From positions 3,782,001 through 3,846,000 of the forward strand of contig NZ_LR594675.1 of assembly GCF_901827205.1 (NCBI RefSeq): a DNA stretch of 64,000 bases, given 5' to 3'. The position numbers and the translations under genes are program-made. The notes below the pieces were generated by a model. That model was not told where the DNA came from. It did no database searches and saw only the letters and a program-made list of their open reading frames with translations. Positions 7,929 through 16,800 of this stretch are shown here, in pieces; position 1 is the first letter of the stretch, and each line of letters opens with the position of its first letter. Origin of the DNA: Variovorax sp. PBS-H4 (GTDB taxonomy: Bacteria > Pseudomonadota > Gammaproteobacteria > Burkholderiales > Burkholderiaceae_C).

Positions 7929-9845
7929 TCAGGCCGCAGTGGGCGCCGGGTCGGGATTCACGGCCGGCGTGCCACCGTTGCCACCACTGCCCGAAGGCGG
8001 GGTGCGCGGCGTCCAGTCCTTGGGCGGACGCGGCTCGCGGCCGGCCATGATGTCGTCGATTTGCTCAGTATCGATGGTTTCCCATTCGAGCAATGCCTTC
8101 GCCATGGCGTGCATCTTGTCGCTGTTTTCCTCGATCAGGCGGCGCGCCAGGGCGTACTGCTCGTCGATGATGCGGCGGACCTCCGCGTCGACCTTCTGCA
8201 TGGTCGACTCGCTCATGTTGGTGGTCTTGGTGACAGAGCGGCCAAGGAAGACTTCGCCTTCGTTCTCCGCATACACCATCGGGCCCAGCGACTCGGTCAT
8301 GCCATAGCGCATCACCATGTCGCGTGCGATTTGCGTAGCGCGCTCGAAGTCGTTGCTGGCGCCGGTGGTCATCTGATGCATGAACACCTCTTCGGCAATG
8401 CGGCCGCCGAAGAGCATGCTGATCTGGTTCAGCATGTACTCGCGGTCGTAGCTGTAGCGGTCCTGCGCCGGCAGGCTCATCGTCACGCCCAGCGCACGGC
8501 CGCGCGGGATGATGGTGACCTTGTGCACCGGATCGCACTTGGGCAGCAGTTTGCCGATCAGCGCATGGCCGGACTCGTGGTACGCCGTATTGCGGCGCTC
8601 TTCCTCGGGCATCACCATGCTCTTGCGCTCGGGGCCCATGAAGATCTTGTCCTTGGCCTTCTCGAAGTCCTGCATCTCGACCACGCGCGCATTGCGGCGC
8701 GCGGCCATCAGCGCCGCCTCGTTGCACAGGTTGGCAAGATCGGCGCCCGACATGCCAGGCGTACCGCGCGCGATGATGCTCGGGTTCACGTCCTGGCCGA
8801 GCGGGACCTTGCGCATGTGCACATTGAGGATCTGCTCGCGGCCGCGGATGTCGGGCAGCGTCACGTAAACCTGGCGGTCGAAGCGACCGGGACGCAGCAG
8901 TGCGGCGTCGAGAATGTCGGGGCGGTTGGTGGCCGCGACCACGATCACGCCGAGGTTGGTTTCGAAGCCGTCCATTTCGACGAGCATCTGGTTTAACGTC
9001 TGCTCGCGCTCGTCGTTGCCGCCGCCGAGGCCCGCACCACGCTGGCGGCCCACCGCGTCGATTTCATCGATGAAGATGATGCAGGGCGCGTTCTTCTTGG
9101 CGTTCTCGAACATGTCGCGCACACGGGCGGCGCCCACCCCGACGAACATCTCGACAAAGTCGGAGCCGGAGATCGAGAAGAACGGGACCTTGGCTTCGCC
9201 GGCGATGCCCTTGGCCAGCAGCGTTTTGCCGGTGCCTGGAGGGCCCACCAGCAGCAGGCCGCGGGGAATGCGACCGCCGAGCTTCTGGAACTTGGCGGGG
9301 TCCTTCAGGAAGTCGACGACTTCCTTCACTTCTTCCTTGGCCTCGTCGCAGCCGGCGACATCGGCGAAGGTGACCTGGTTATTGTTCTCATCGAGCATGC
9401 GGGCCTTGCTCTTGCCGAAGCTAAACGCGCCGCCCTTGCCACCGCCCTGCATCTGCCGCATGAAGTAGACCCAGACGCCTATCAGGAGAAGCATCGGGCC
9501 CCAGCTCACCAGCAACGTCATGAGCAGCGAGCCTTCTTCGCGTGGCTTGACGTCGAACTTGACATTGTTGGCGATCAGGTCGCCGACGAGGCCGCGGTCG
9601 AGGTAGGTGGCAGTGGTGCGGATCTTCCGGTCGTCGTTGGTGATTGCGACGATCTCGCTGCCGCCCTGTCCTTCCTGGATGGTGGCGCTCTTGATGCGAT
9701 TGCCGCGGACCTCTTCGAGGAAATCGGAATAACCGATGTTGCCGGCGCCGGCGACGCCGCGGGTGTCGAACTGCTTGAACACAGTGAACAACACCATCGC
9801 GATGACCAGCCAGACGGCGACCTTGGAAAACCACTGATTGTTCAA
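7929..9845 (-). CDS. ftsH: ATP-dependent zinc metalloprotease FtsH
   Basis: A 638-residue inner-membrane AAA+ protease. TM1 is at about 7-23 and TM2 at about 108-128, bracketing a periplasmic domain. The AAA module has Walker A GPPGTGKT (201-208), Walker B IIFIDE and the second region of homology ATNRPDILDAALLRPGRFDR. The zinc site HESGH is at 423-427. The start codon is TTG at 9845: the expected N-terminus NNQWFSKVAVWL begins there, and TGGAG sits upstream at correct spacing. A poly-proline/glycine C-terminal tail is normal. Targets typically include LpxC and misassembled membrane proteins. Candidate promoters lie at 9901-9929. Confidence 0.97.
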   Translation of the reverse strand: MNNQWFSKVAVWLVIAMVLFTVFKQFDTRGVAGAGNIGYSDFLEEVRGNRIKSATIQEGQGGSEIVAITNDDRKIRTTATYLDRGLVGDLIANNVKFDVKPREEGSLLMTLLVSWGPMLLLIGVWVYFMRQMQGGGKGGAFSFGKSKARMLDENNNQVTFADVAGCDEAKEEVKEVVDFLKDPAKFQKLGGRIPRGLLLVGPPGTGKTLLAKGIAGEAKVPFFSISGSDFVEMFVGVGAARVRDMFENAKKNAPCIIFIDEIDAVGRQRGAGLGGGNDEREQTLNQMLVEMDGFETNLGVIVVAATNRPDILDAALLRPGRFDRQVYVTLPDIRGREQILNVHMRKVPLGQDVNPSIIARGTPGMSGADLANLCNEAALMAARRNARVVEMQDFEKAKDKIFMGPERKSMVMPEEERRNTAYHESGHALIGKLLPKCDPVHKVTIIPRGRALGVTMSLPAQDRYSYDREYMLNQISMLFGGRIAEEVFMHQMTTGASNDFERATQIARDMVMRYGMTESLGPMVYAENEGEVFLGRSVTKTTNMSESTMQKVDAEVRRIIDEQYALARRLIEENSDKMHAMAKALLEWETIDTEQIDDIMAGREPRPPKDWTPRTPPSGSGGNGGTPAVNPDPAPTAA

Positions 9846-9900
9846 ACGAAGCTCCAGTCGAAAGCGCGTGGTACTGAAAACAAAAACGCGCTAGGGCACG

Positions 9901-9929
9901 CAATTGGCGTTCATTTTAGGCTTTTCAAG
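9901..9929 (-). promoter_or_regulatory. candidate ftsH promoter with sigma-32-like -35
   Basis: In the 161-base gap between rlmE and ftsH, the minus strand reads CTTGAAA (9929-9923), identical to the heat-shock sigma-32 -35 consensus. After 15 bases comes CCAATTG, a partial match to the CCCCAT-T -10. A sigma-70-like -10 TAAAAT overlaps at 9918-9913. E. coli ftsH is heat-shock controlled, so the placement makes sense, but the -10 match is weak and no start site is known. Confidence 0.4.
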
Positions 9930-10006
9930 CTGCGAAATGCCGGAATTTCCCTATAGCAGCCATAGGACGGGCGCGGTTTTGAGCTGAATGCCCACACCCG
10001 CCCGTT

Positions 10007-10675
10007 TCAATTCGTATCGGGAGCCTTCAGGCCGATCCCGACCAGGAAGGTCTCGGCAGACTTGTCGCGGGACGCTTTTGGCTTGATCGCCTTGACCACC
10101 CTGAAGTTCATCTTGAACAGGCGAGCCAGTTCCGCGTACCCACTGCCATGGAACAGCTTGGCAACCAGCGCGCCCTCGGGCTTCATGTGGTGGCGGGCAA
10201 AGTCGATGGCAAGCTCGATCAGATGGCTGATGCGTGCAGCGTCGGCCGAGGCGATGCCCGAGAGGTTGGGCGCCATGTCCGACACGACGACGTCCGCCAG
10301 CCGGCCTGCCATGACCTCCTCGAGCTGCGCCAGCACCTCCGTTTCACGAAAATCGCCCTGCAGGAAGGTCACGCCTTCGATCGGTTCCATGGGAAGGATG
10401 TCGAGCGCGATGATGGTCCCTTCCAACTGCCCCGCCGCTGCACCGGCGGGCGACAGCTTGCGCCGCACGTACTGGCTCCAGGCGCCGGGCGTCGAACCCA
10501 GGTCCACCACCAGTTGGCCCGGGCGAATCAGCCCGAGCGCCTCGTCGATCTCCTTGAGCTTGTAAGCGGCGCGCGCCCGGTAGCCCTCCTTCGTGGCCAG
10601 CTTGACATAGGGATCGTTCACATGGTCGTGCAGCCACGCACGATTGACCTTGCTGCTCTTGGGTTTGGGACTCAT
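10007..10675 (-). CDS. rlmE: 23S rRNA 2'-O-methyltransferase (U2552)
   Basis: A 222-residue RrmJ/FtsJ-type enzyme methylating the ribose of U2552 in 23S rRNA at a late stage of 50S assembly. The SAM-binding motif VVDLGSTPGAWSQ is at 56-68. The catalytic K-D-K-E tetrad is visible: Lys39 (AAYKLKEID), Asp133 (SDMAPNLSG), Lys173 (VAKLFHG) and Glu208 (SAETF). The ATG at 10675 gives the basic N-terminus MSPKPKSSKVNRAW; a longer reading upstream would run into the divergent yhbY. As in E. coli it precedes ftsH on the same strand, 161 bases away. Confidence 0.96.
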   Translation of the reverse strand: MSPKPKSSKVNRAWLHDHVNDPYVKLATKEGYRARAAYKLKEIDEALGLIRPGQLVVDLGSTPGAWSQYVRRKLSPAGAAAGQLEGTIIALDILPMEPIEGVTFLQGDFRETEVLAQLEEVMAGRLADVVVSDMAPNLSGIASADAARISHLIELAIDFARHHMKPEGALVAKLFHGSGYAELARLFKMNFRVVKAIKPKASRDKSAETFLVGIGLKAPDTN

Positions 10676-10683
10676 CGACACTC

Positions 10684-10695
10684 GATAATACGGGG
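10684..10695 (+). promoter_or_regulatory. candidate -10 element of yhbY, possibly leaderless
   Basis: GATAAT at 10684-10689 is followed by six bases and then the yhbY ATG at 10696, so a standard initiation distance puts +1 on the start codon itself. No Shine-Dalgarno sequence is present. Only 20 bases separate the divergent rlmE and yhbY start codons. No convincing -35 was found. Confidence 0.4.
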
Positions 10696-11175
10696 ATGCC
10701 CGCCATTCAACTGACCCCTGCACAGCGCAAGGTACATCGCGCAGAAGCGCACCATCTGAACCCGATCGTCATGATCGGCGGCGACGGGCTGACCCCGGCC
10801 GTCAAGAACGAGGCCGACGCCGCGCTCAAGGCCCACGGCCTGATCAAGATCCGCGTCTTCTCGGACGACCGCCCGGCGCGCGAGGCCATGCTGCAGGCCC
10901 TGGCGGAGGACCTGAACGCAGCGCCGATCCAGCACATCGGCAAGCTGCTGGTCCTCTGGCGTCCCATGCCCCAGAAGGAGCGCGCAGTGGACGAGGACCG
11001 CATGCCCGGCCCACGCGACGTCAAGGTCATCAAATACAGCAAGCGCGGCGGCCAGCGGCCCGAGATCAAGACCTTGCGGGTGCTCGGCAATCAGCGGCTT
11101 ACCCCTGGCGGCAACATCAAGCGCGCCAAGCCGAAGAAGAGCCTCTCGGTCAAGAAGCGCCGGCAGGCAGACTGA
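10696..11175 (+). CDS. yhbY: YhbY family RNA-binding protein (CRM domain)
   Basis: A 159-residue protein whose first ~95 residues form a CRS1-YhbY domain, a small RNA-binding fold linked in E. coli to 50S subunit assembly. The GxxG-type loop appears as IVMIGGDGLTPAV (about 24-36), and LIKIRVFSDDR follows. The remaining ~60 residues are a basic tail (for example KRAKPKKSLSVKKRRQ) absent from the roughly 100-residue E. coli protein; it would add nonspecific RNA affinity. It is divergent from rlmE, another 50S factor, a pairing that suggests a shared role. A glycosyltransferase-like gene follows after 3 bases. Confidence 0.92.
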   Translation: MPAIQLTPAQRKVHRAEAHHLNPIVMIGGDGLTPAVKNEADAALKAHGLIKIRVFSDDRPAREAMLQALAEDLNAAPIQHIGKLLVLWRPMPQKERAVDEDRMPGPRDVKVIKYSKRGGQRPEIKTLRVLGNQRLTPGGNIKRAKPKKSLSVKKRRQAD

Positions 11176-11178
11176 CGG

Positions 11179-11949
11179 ATGCCGAGCCAAAGTCAGCAGG
11201 CGGCCCTCCCGCAGCGCCACATCCTCTGCATGAAGTGGGGCACCAAGTACGGCCCCGACTACGTCAATCGCCTCTATGCCATGGCGCGCCGTCACCTGTC
11301 GGGCGACTTCAACTTCGTCTGTCTGACCGACGATCCGCAGGGTATCCGCAGCGAGGTGCAGTGCTTTCCGATCCCTCCTCTCGACCTGGCGCTGGCGCCG
11401 GGCCAGGTCGACCGCGCCTGGAAGAAGCTCACCACCTTCGAAGAGAACCTCTACGGCCTGCGCGGACGGGCGCTGTTCATCGATCTCGACGTAGTCATCG
11501 TTGGCAGCCTCGATGCCTTCTTCGAATATCCGGGCGAGTTCCTCATCATTCATGACTACGCGCGACCGTGGCGACGCCGGCGCATCACCGGCAATTCTTC
11601 GGTCTACCGCTTCGAGATCGGCGCACATCCGGATGTGCTGGCGCACTTCCGCGAGAACATGGACGCGGTGCAGGCCAAGTACCGCAACGAGCAGACTTAC
11701 CTGTCGGCCTTCATGCACCGAAAGGGCCTCCTCGACTACTGGCCGGCCGAGTGGTGCCCGAGCTTCAAGTACCACGGCATCCCCACATGGCCCACCAACT
11801 ATTGGCGCGAGCCTTTCGTGCCGCCGGGCGCGCGAATCATGGTTTTCCACGGGGAATGCAATCCGCCCGATGCGCTGGCAGGGCGCCGGAACCGGCGCTT
11901 TCGCTTTATTCGGCCGGCGCGCTGGATCACGCAGTTCTGGAACGCCTAG
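11179..11949 (+). CDS. glycosyltransferase-like protein
   Basis: A 256-residue cytosolic protein without signal peptide. ALFIDLDVVIVGSLD (about 98-112) contains a DxD (Asp102, Asp104) in the context seen in retaining nucleotide-sugar transferases of the GT8 type, and NFVCLTDDPQGI and DRAWKKLTTFEE resemble flanking elements of that fold. The C-terminus has HGECNPPDAL followed by a basic segment. The sugar donor and acceptor are unknown; lipopolysaccharide or surface glycan would be a guess. It starts 3 bases after yhbY, so it is probably co-transcribed, and it ends tail-to-tail with the DUF4149 gene, sharing a CTAG stop palindrome. Confidence 0.65.
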   Translation: MPSQSQQAALPQRHILCMKWGTKYGPDYVNRLYAMARRHLSGDFNFVCLTDDPQGIRSEVQCFPIPPLDLALAPGQVDRAWKKLTTFEENLYGLRGRALFIDLDVVIVGSLDAFFEYPGEFLIIHDYARPWRRRRITGNSSVYRFEIGAHPDVLAHFRENMDAVQAKYRNEQTYLSAFMHRKGLLDYWPAEWCPSFKYHGIPTWPTNYWREPFVPPGARIMVFHGECNPPDALAGRRNRRFRFIRPARWITQFWNA

Positions 11950-12359
11950 GCTTCGCGGCGTCCCTGGCGCCAGAGCAGCACACCGGTACACAGCCACTGT
12001 CCCAGGTACATGGCGCTGCCGAGTGAATGCCAGAGCCGCAGGTTCTCGCGCGCCAGGATGCGTGGCGCTACCGCGTACTCCTGCAGGAGCGCGAGAAGAA
12101 GAGCCGCGAGGATCCAGGCCATAGCAATCCTCGAGCTGTCGTCCATCCGCTCCGGGGCTTTCGATCTGAAGTGCGTCAGCAAGACCAGCGCGCAGGCCAG
12201 GGCCACCCAGCTCTGGGCCGAAAACAGTCGCCCGGCAAAGTTGCCGGCCACGGCGGGATTGCCGAGCTGAGTGAAAAGCATCGGCACCACCAGGAAGCCG
12301 ATGGTCGTCAGGCTGCCCCACCAGAGGGCAGCCACGAGCAGCGCGATGCGGTCTTTCAC
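11946..12359 (-). CDS. DUF4149 domain-containing membrane protein
   Basis: A 137-residue integral membrane protein with about four hydrophobic segments (roughly 6-26, 48-64, 84-100, 112-130). The pattern ALWWGSLTTIGFLVVPMLFTQL and the charged loop between segments 2 and 3 match the DUF4149 family, whose function is not established. The GTG at 12359 is used, with GAGGA directly before it; the spacing is unusually short, so a slightly later start is possible. It follows greA by 10 bases. Its TAG stop and that of the convergent glycosyltransferase-like gene share the palindrome CTAG at 11946-11949. Confidence 0.8.
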   Translation of the reverse strand: MKDRIALLVAALWWGSLTTIGFLVVPMLFTQLGNPAVAGNFAGRLFSAQSWVALACALVLLTHFRSKAPERMDDSSRIAMAWILAALLLALLQEYAVAPRILARENLRLWHSLGSAMYLGQWLCTGVLLWRQGRREA

Positions 12360-12369
12360 TCCTCGGACA

Positions 12370-12849
12370 TCAGAGGTAGCTGACGCCCACGATCTCGTAG
12401 CGCTTCACGCCGCCCGGCGCCTGCACCTCGGCGGTGTCGCCCTCCTCCTTGCCGATCAGCGCGCGGGCGATCGGGCTGGAGACGTTGATCAGGCCGAGCT
12501 TCAGGTCGGCCTCGTCCTCGCCGACGATCTGGTACTTGAGCGCCTCGCCGGTGTGCTCGTCCTCCAGCTCGACCGTCGATCCGAAGACGACCTTGCCGCC
12601 TGCGTCGAGCTCGGACGGATCGATGATCTGCGCGTTCGAGAGCATGCCTTCGATCTGCTTGATGCGGCCTTCGATCCAGCCCTGGCGCTCCTTGGCCGCG
12701 TCGTAGTCCGCGTTTTCGCTGAGATCACCCTGGGCGCGCGCTTCGGCAATCGCGGTGATGATCGAGGGCCGCTCAACGGACTTCAGGCGCTGCAGTTCGT
12801 CGCGCAGTTTTTCGGAGCCGCGCTTGGTAATCGGAATCGTATTGGCCAT
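12370..12849 (-). CDS. greA: transcription elongation factor GreA
   Basis: A 159-residue factor that enters the RNA polymerase secondary channel and stimulates cleavage of backtracked transcripts. The N-terminal ~75 residues form the antiparallel coiled coil with the acidic tip GDLSENADYD, where Asp42 and Glu45 correspond to the catalytic tip residues of E. coli GreA. The C-terminal domain is FKBP-like (SPIARALIGKEEGDTAEV). GGAGAG lies about 8 bases before the ATG. The hairpin at 12872-12899 sits between the upstream kdoO stop and this RBS, so greA expression depends on read-through or an internal promoter. Confidence 0.97.
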   Translation of the reverse strand: MANTIPITKRGSEKLRDELQRLKSVERPSIITAIAEARAQGDLSENADYDAAKERQGWIEGRIKQIEGMLSNAQIIDPSELDAGGKVVFGSTVELEDEHTGEALKYQIVGEDEADLKLGLINVSSPIARALIGKEEGDTAEVQAPGGVKRYEIVGVSYL

Positions 12850-12871
12850 GTTTTGTCTCTCCAGAAAGCGA

Positions 12872-12899
12872 AACCGCCGAACGCTGCCGTTCGGCGGTT
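12872..12899 (-). terminator. perfect 12-bp hairpin after kdoO, terminator or attenuator
   Basis: AACCGCCGAACG (12872-12883) and CGTTCGGCGGTT (12888-12899) pair perfectly around CTGC. On the minus strand it starts 16 bases after the kdoO stop and is followed by TCGCTTTCT, a poor U-tract. Termination may therefore be partial, which would allow read-through into greA. Confidence 0.7.
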
Positions 12900-12915
12900 C
12901 ATGGAAGGAAAAGGA

Positions 12916-13785
12916 TCAGACGAGCGTGCGTCCGGTCAGCCGGCTCAGGATCGCGAGCGGGCTCGATTGGGGATTGTATTGCCTTGCGGCGGGAAGGTGC
13001 AGCGTCTGCTCCAGCATGTACTGGCCGGACATGACGGCGTGCGAGGTCTGGTCCGAAAAGCAAACCCACACCGATCCCGGCGGGAAAGGCACGGTTTCCT
13101 GCCGGGCGTTCTGTTGGTAGTCTAGGTCCGACTTCATGCCATCGTGCAGTTGCAGCATCAGGTGGTCGTATTCGCTGCGAAAAGACTTGGTCACATGCAG
13201 GGCCTCGAGCACCCGGGCCTGCCAGCGCGAGTAGGGCTTGGCACGCGGCAGGAAGCGCTCCGCCACGGTCTCGAAGGGTTCGCCCACTCGCCAGACGCGT
13301 GGCCTGCCGTCAGGGTTCACATTGGTGAAGACACGCAGGATGCGCTCGCCGTAGTTCGGACGCGAGGGAAAGGAATCGATGTGCAGCCGGCGGTCGTCGG
13401 CGCGCCAGGACTGTACGCGCGTCTCGACCTGCGCAGGCCGGTAGCTGGTCGGCGCCAGCCGCAACGCCGGCGTGTAGTGCGGCAGCAGGCCATCGACCAG
13501 CTGCCGCGCTCGGCCTCGGAAGCGCCCCACCATCGCTGCAACGGCCTGCTGCCGGTCCCGGTCGCCGGCAACCCCCTTGATGCGGCCTTCGGCGTCCAGG
13601 CTGATGTTGCGCACATCCGGTGACAGGACCGAAGGCGTCAGGAGCTCGCGCTCCTCGGCCCGCAGTTCGAAGCCCAGCCGGGGAAAGTACAGCACCTTGC
13701 CAGCCTCGAGCGCGGAGATCCATGCTTCGTTGGGCGCGGCTCCGGCCCAGTCGGCAAGGTCGAGTTCGACCAGCTGCGTTTCCAT
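12916..13785 (-). CDS. kdoO: Kdo hydroxylase family protein
   Basis: A 289-residue protein matching the Fe(II)/2-oxoglutarate-dependent Kdo 3-hydroxylases of Burkholderia and relatives, which convert inner-core Kdo to Ko and make LPS more acid-stable. A facial-triad candidate is visible: His135 and Asp137 in RRLHIDSFPSRP and His249 in SDQTSHAVMSGQYMLEQT. Further family-like segments are ERILRVFTNVNP and PPGSVWVCFSDQ. There is no signal peptide, consistent with a cytoplasmic or peripheral enzyme. It starts 21 bases after carB, so it may be the third gene of a carAB transcript, an unusual place for an LPS-modifying enzyme. Confidence 0.85.
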   Translation of the reverse strand: METQLVELDLADWAGAAPNEAWISALEAGKVLYFPRLGFELRAEERELLTPSVLSPDVRNISLDAEGRIKGVAGDRDRQQAVAAMVGRFRGRARQLVDGLLPHYTPALRLAPTSYRPAQVETRVQSWRADDRRLHIDSFPSRPNYGERILRVFTNVNPDGRPRVWRVGEPFETVAERFLPRAKPYSRWQARVLEALHVTKSFRSEYDHLMLQLHDGMKSDLDYQQNARQETVPFPPGSVWVCFSDQTSHAVMSGQYMLEQTLHLPAARQYNPQSSPLAILSRLTGRTLV

Positions 13786-13806
13786 GGCGGTTCGTTCACG
13801 CCTTCT

Positions 13807-16800
13807 TCAGGTCAGCGCAAGCTGCGCGTGCATCTCCTGGACGGAGATCACGTCCAGGGCCTCCATGTGGCGCATGCCCTCCACGGCCGCCTCGGCGCCG
13901 AAGATGGTGGTGAAGGTTGTCACGCGAGCCAGCAGGGCCGAGGTGCGGATCTGGCGCGAATCGGTGATGGCGTTGCGGCGCTCTTCCACCGTGTTGATGA
14001 CGAGGGCGATCTCGTTGTTCTTGATCATGTCCACGATATGAGGGCGGCCCTCCGTCACCTTGTTGACCGTGGCACAGGCAATGCCGGCGGTGTTGATGGC
14101 GGCGGCCGTGCCCTTGGTCGCGATCAGCTCGAAGCCCAGCGCGACCAGGCCCCGGGCGACCTCGACCGCGCGCGGCTTGTCGTTGTTCTTGACAGAGATG
14201 AAGACCCGGCCTGATTTCGGCAGGTGCGTGCCCGCGCCCAACTGCGACTTGACGAAGGCCTCGCCAAAGGTCTTGCCCACACCCATCACCTCGCCGGTGG
14301 ACTTCATCTCGGGACCGAGGATGGTGTCCACGCCAGGGAACTTGACGAAGGGGAAAACCGCTTCTTTCACGCTGAAGTATGGCGGCGTGATCTCCTTCGT
14401 CACGCCTTGCGAGGCCAGCGACTGGCCGGCCATGCAGCGCGCCGCCACCTTGGCGAGCTGGATGCCGGTGGCCTTGCTCACGTAAGGCACAGTGCGCGAA
14501 GCGCGCGGATTGACCTCCAGCACGTAGATCACGTCCTGGCCATCCTTCTCCTGGATCGCGAACTGCACGTTCATCAGGCCCACCACGTTGAGCGCCTGGG
14601 CCATGGCCGCGCTCTGGCGCTTCAGCTCCGCCACGGTCTCGGGCTTGAGGCTGTAGGGGGGCAGCGAGCAGGCGGAGTCGCCCGAGTGCACTCCCGCCTG
14701 CTCGATGTGCTCCATCACGCCGCCGATGAGCGTGGCGCCGTCGGCATCGCGCAGGCAGTCGACGTCGCATTCGACCGCGTCGTTGAGGAAGCGGTCCAAC
14801 AGCACCGGTGAATCGTTGCTGACCTTCACCGCCTCGCGCATGTAGCGTTCGAGGTCGCGCTGCTCGTGCACGATTTCCATCGCGCGGCCGCCGAGCACAT
14901 AGCTCGGGCGCACCACCAGCGGGTAGCCCAGCTGCTGGGCCTTCTCCAGCGCCTCGGCCTCCGTGCGCGCGGTCGCATTCGGCGGCTGGCGCAGCTTCAG
15001 CTCGTGGAGCAGTTTCTGGAAACGTTCGCGATCCTCGGCCGCGTCGATCATGTCGGGGCTGGTGCCGATGATCGGCACGCCGTTGGCCTCGAGATCGAGC
15101 GCGAGCTTCAGCGGCGTCTGGCCGCCGTACTGCACGATCACACCGGTGGGCTTCTCCTTGTCGACGATCTCGAGAACGTCCTCCAGGGTGAGCGGCTCGA
15201 AGTACAGCCGGTCACTGGTGTCGTAGTCGGTCGAGACGGTTTCCGGATTGCAGTTGACCATGATGGTCTCATAGCCGTCTTCGCGCATTGCGAGCGCGGC
15301 ATGCACGCAGCAGTAGTCGAACTCGATGCCTTGGCCGATACGATTCGGGCCGCCACCGAGCACCATGATCTTCTTCCGGCTGCTCGGCTCCGCCTCGCAT
15401 TCGTCCTCATACGTCGAATACATGTAGGCGGTGTTGGTCGCGAACTCGGCTGCGCAGGTGTCCACGCGCTTGTACACCGGGCGCACGCCGAGCGCACGGC
15501 GCTTCTCGCGGATCGCGGTGTCGGTGGTCTTCAGCTGACGTGCCAGGCGGCGGTCGGAGAAGCCCTTCTTCTTGAGGGCCAGCAGCGTGTCTCGGTCGAT
15601 GTCGTCGAGCGACTTGGTTTCCAGCTCAAGCTCGATCTTCACGATCTCCTCGATCTGCACCAGGAACCACGGGTCTATCTTCGTGAGCGCGTGCACCTCG
15701 TCGACCGAGAGGCCCATGGCGAATGCGTCGCCCACATACCAGATGCGATCGGGGCCGGGCTCGCCCAGCTCCTTCTCGAGTACCTCGCGGTCCTGCGTTT
15801 TCTCGTTGAGGCCGTCCACGCCGACCTCGAGCCCGCGCAGCGCCTTCTGGAACGACTCCTGAAAGGTGCGGCCCATGGCCATCACCTCGCCCACCGACTT
15901 CATCTGCGTGGTCAGGCGCGAATCCGCCTGGGGGAATTTTTCGAAAGCGAAACGCGGAATCTTGGTGACTACGTAGTCGATACTGGGCTCGAAGCTCGCC
16001 GGCGTGGCACCACCGGTAATCTCGTTGCGCAGCTCATCGAGCGTGTACCCCACAGCCAGCTTGGCCGCCACCTTGGCGATCGGAAAACCGGTGGCCTTGG
16101 ACGCCAGCGCCGAGGAACGCGAGACGCGCGGGTTCATCTCGATCACGACCATGCGGCCGTCCTTCGGGTTGATCGAGAACTGCACGTTGGAGCCACCGGT
16201 GTCGACGCCGATCTCGCGCAGCACGGCCAACGAGGCGTTGCGCAGGATCTGGTACTCCTTGTCCGACAAGGTCTGCGCCGGCGCGACGGTGATCGAGTCG
16301 CCCGTGTGCACGCCCATCGGGTCGAGGTTCTCGATCGAGCACACGATGATGCAGTTGTCCGCCTTGTCGCGCACCACCTCCATCTCGTATTCCTTCCAGC
16401 CGAGCAGCGATTCCTCGATCAGCAGCTCGTTGGTCGGCGAGGCTTCCAGGCCGCGCTTGCAGATGGTCTCGAACTCCTCCGGGTTGTAGGCAATGCCGCC
16501 GCCGGTGCCACCGAGCGTGAAGCTGGGCCGGATCACAACGGGGAAGCCCACGGTCTTCTGCACCGCCCAGGCCTCTTCGAGCGAGTGCGCGATGCCAGAG
16601 CGAGCCGAGCCCAGGCCGATCTTGGTCATCGCGTCCTTGAACTTCAGGCGGTCCTCGGCCTTGTCGATGGCTTCGGGCGTGGCGCCGATCAGCTCGACCT
16701 TGTACTTGTCGAGCACGCCGTTGCGCCAAAGGTCGAGTGCGCAGTTCAGCGCGGTCTGGCCGCCCATGGTCGGCAGGATGGCATCGGGCCGCTCCTTGGC

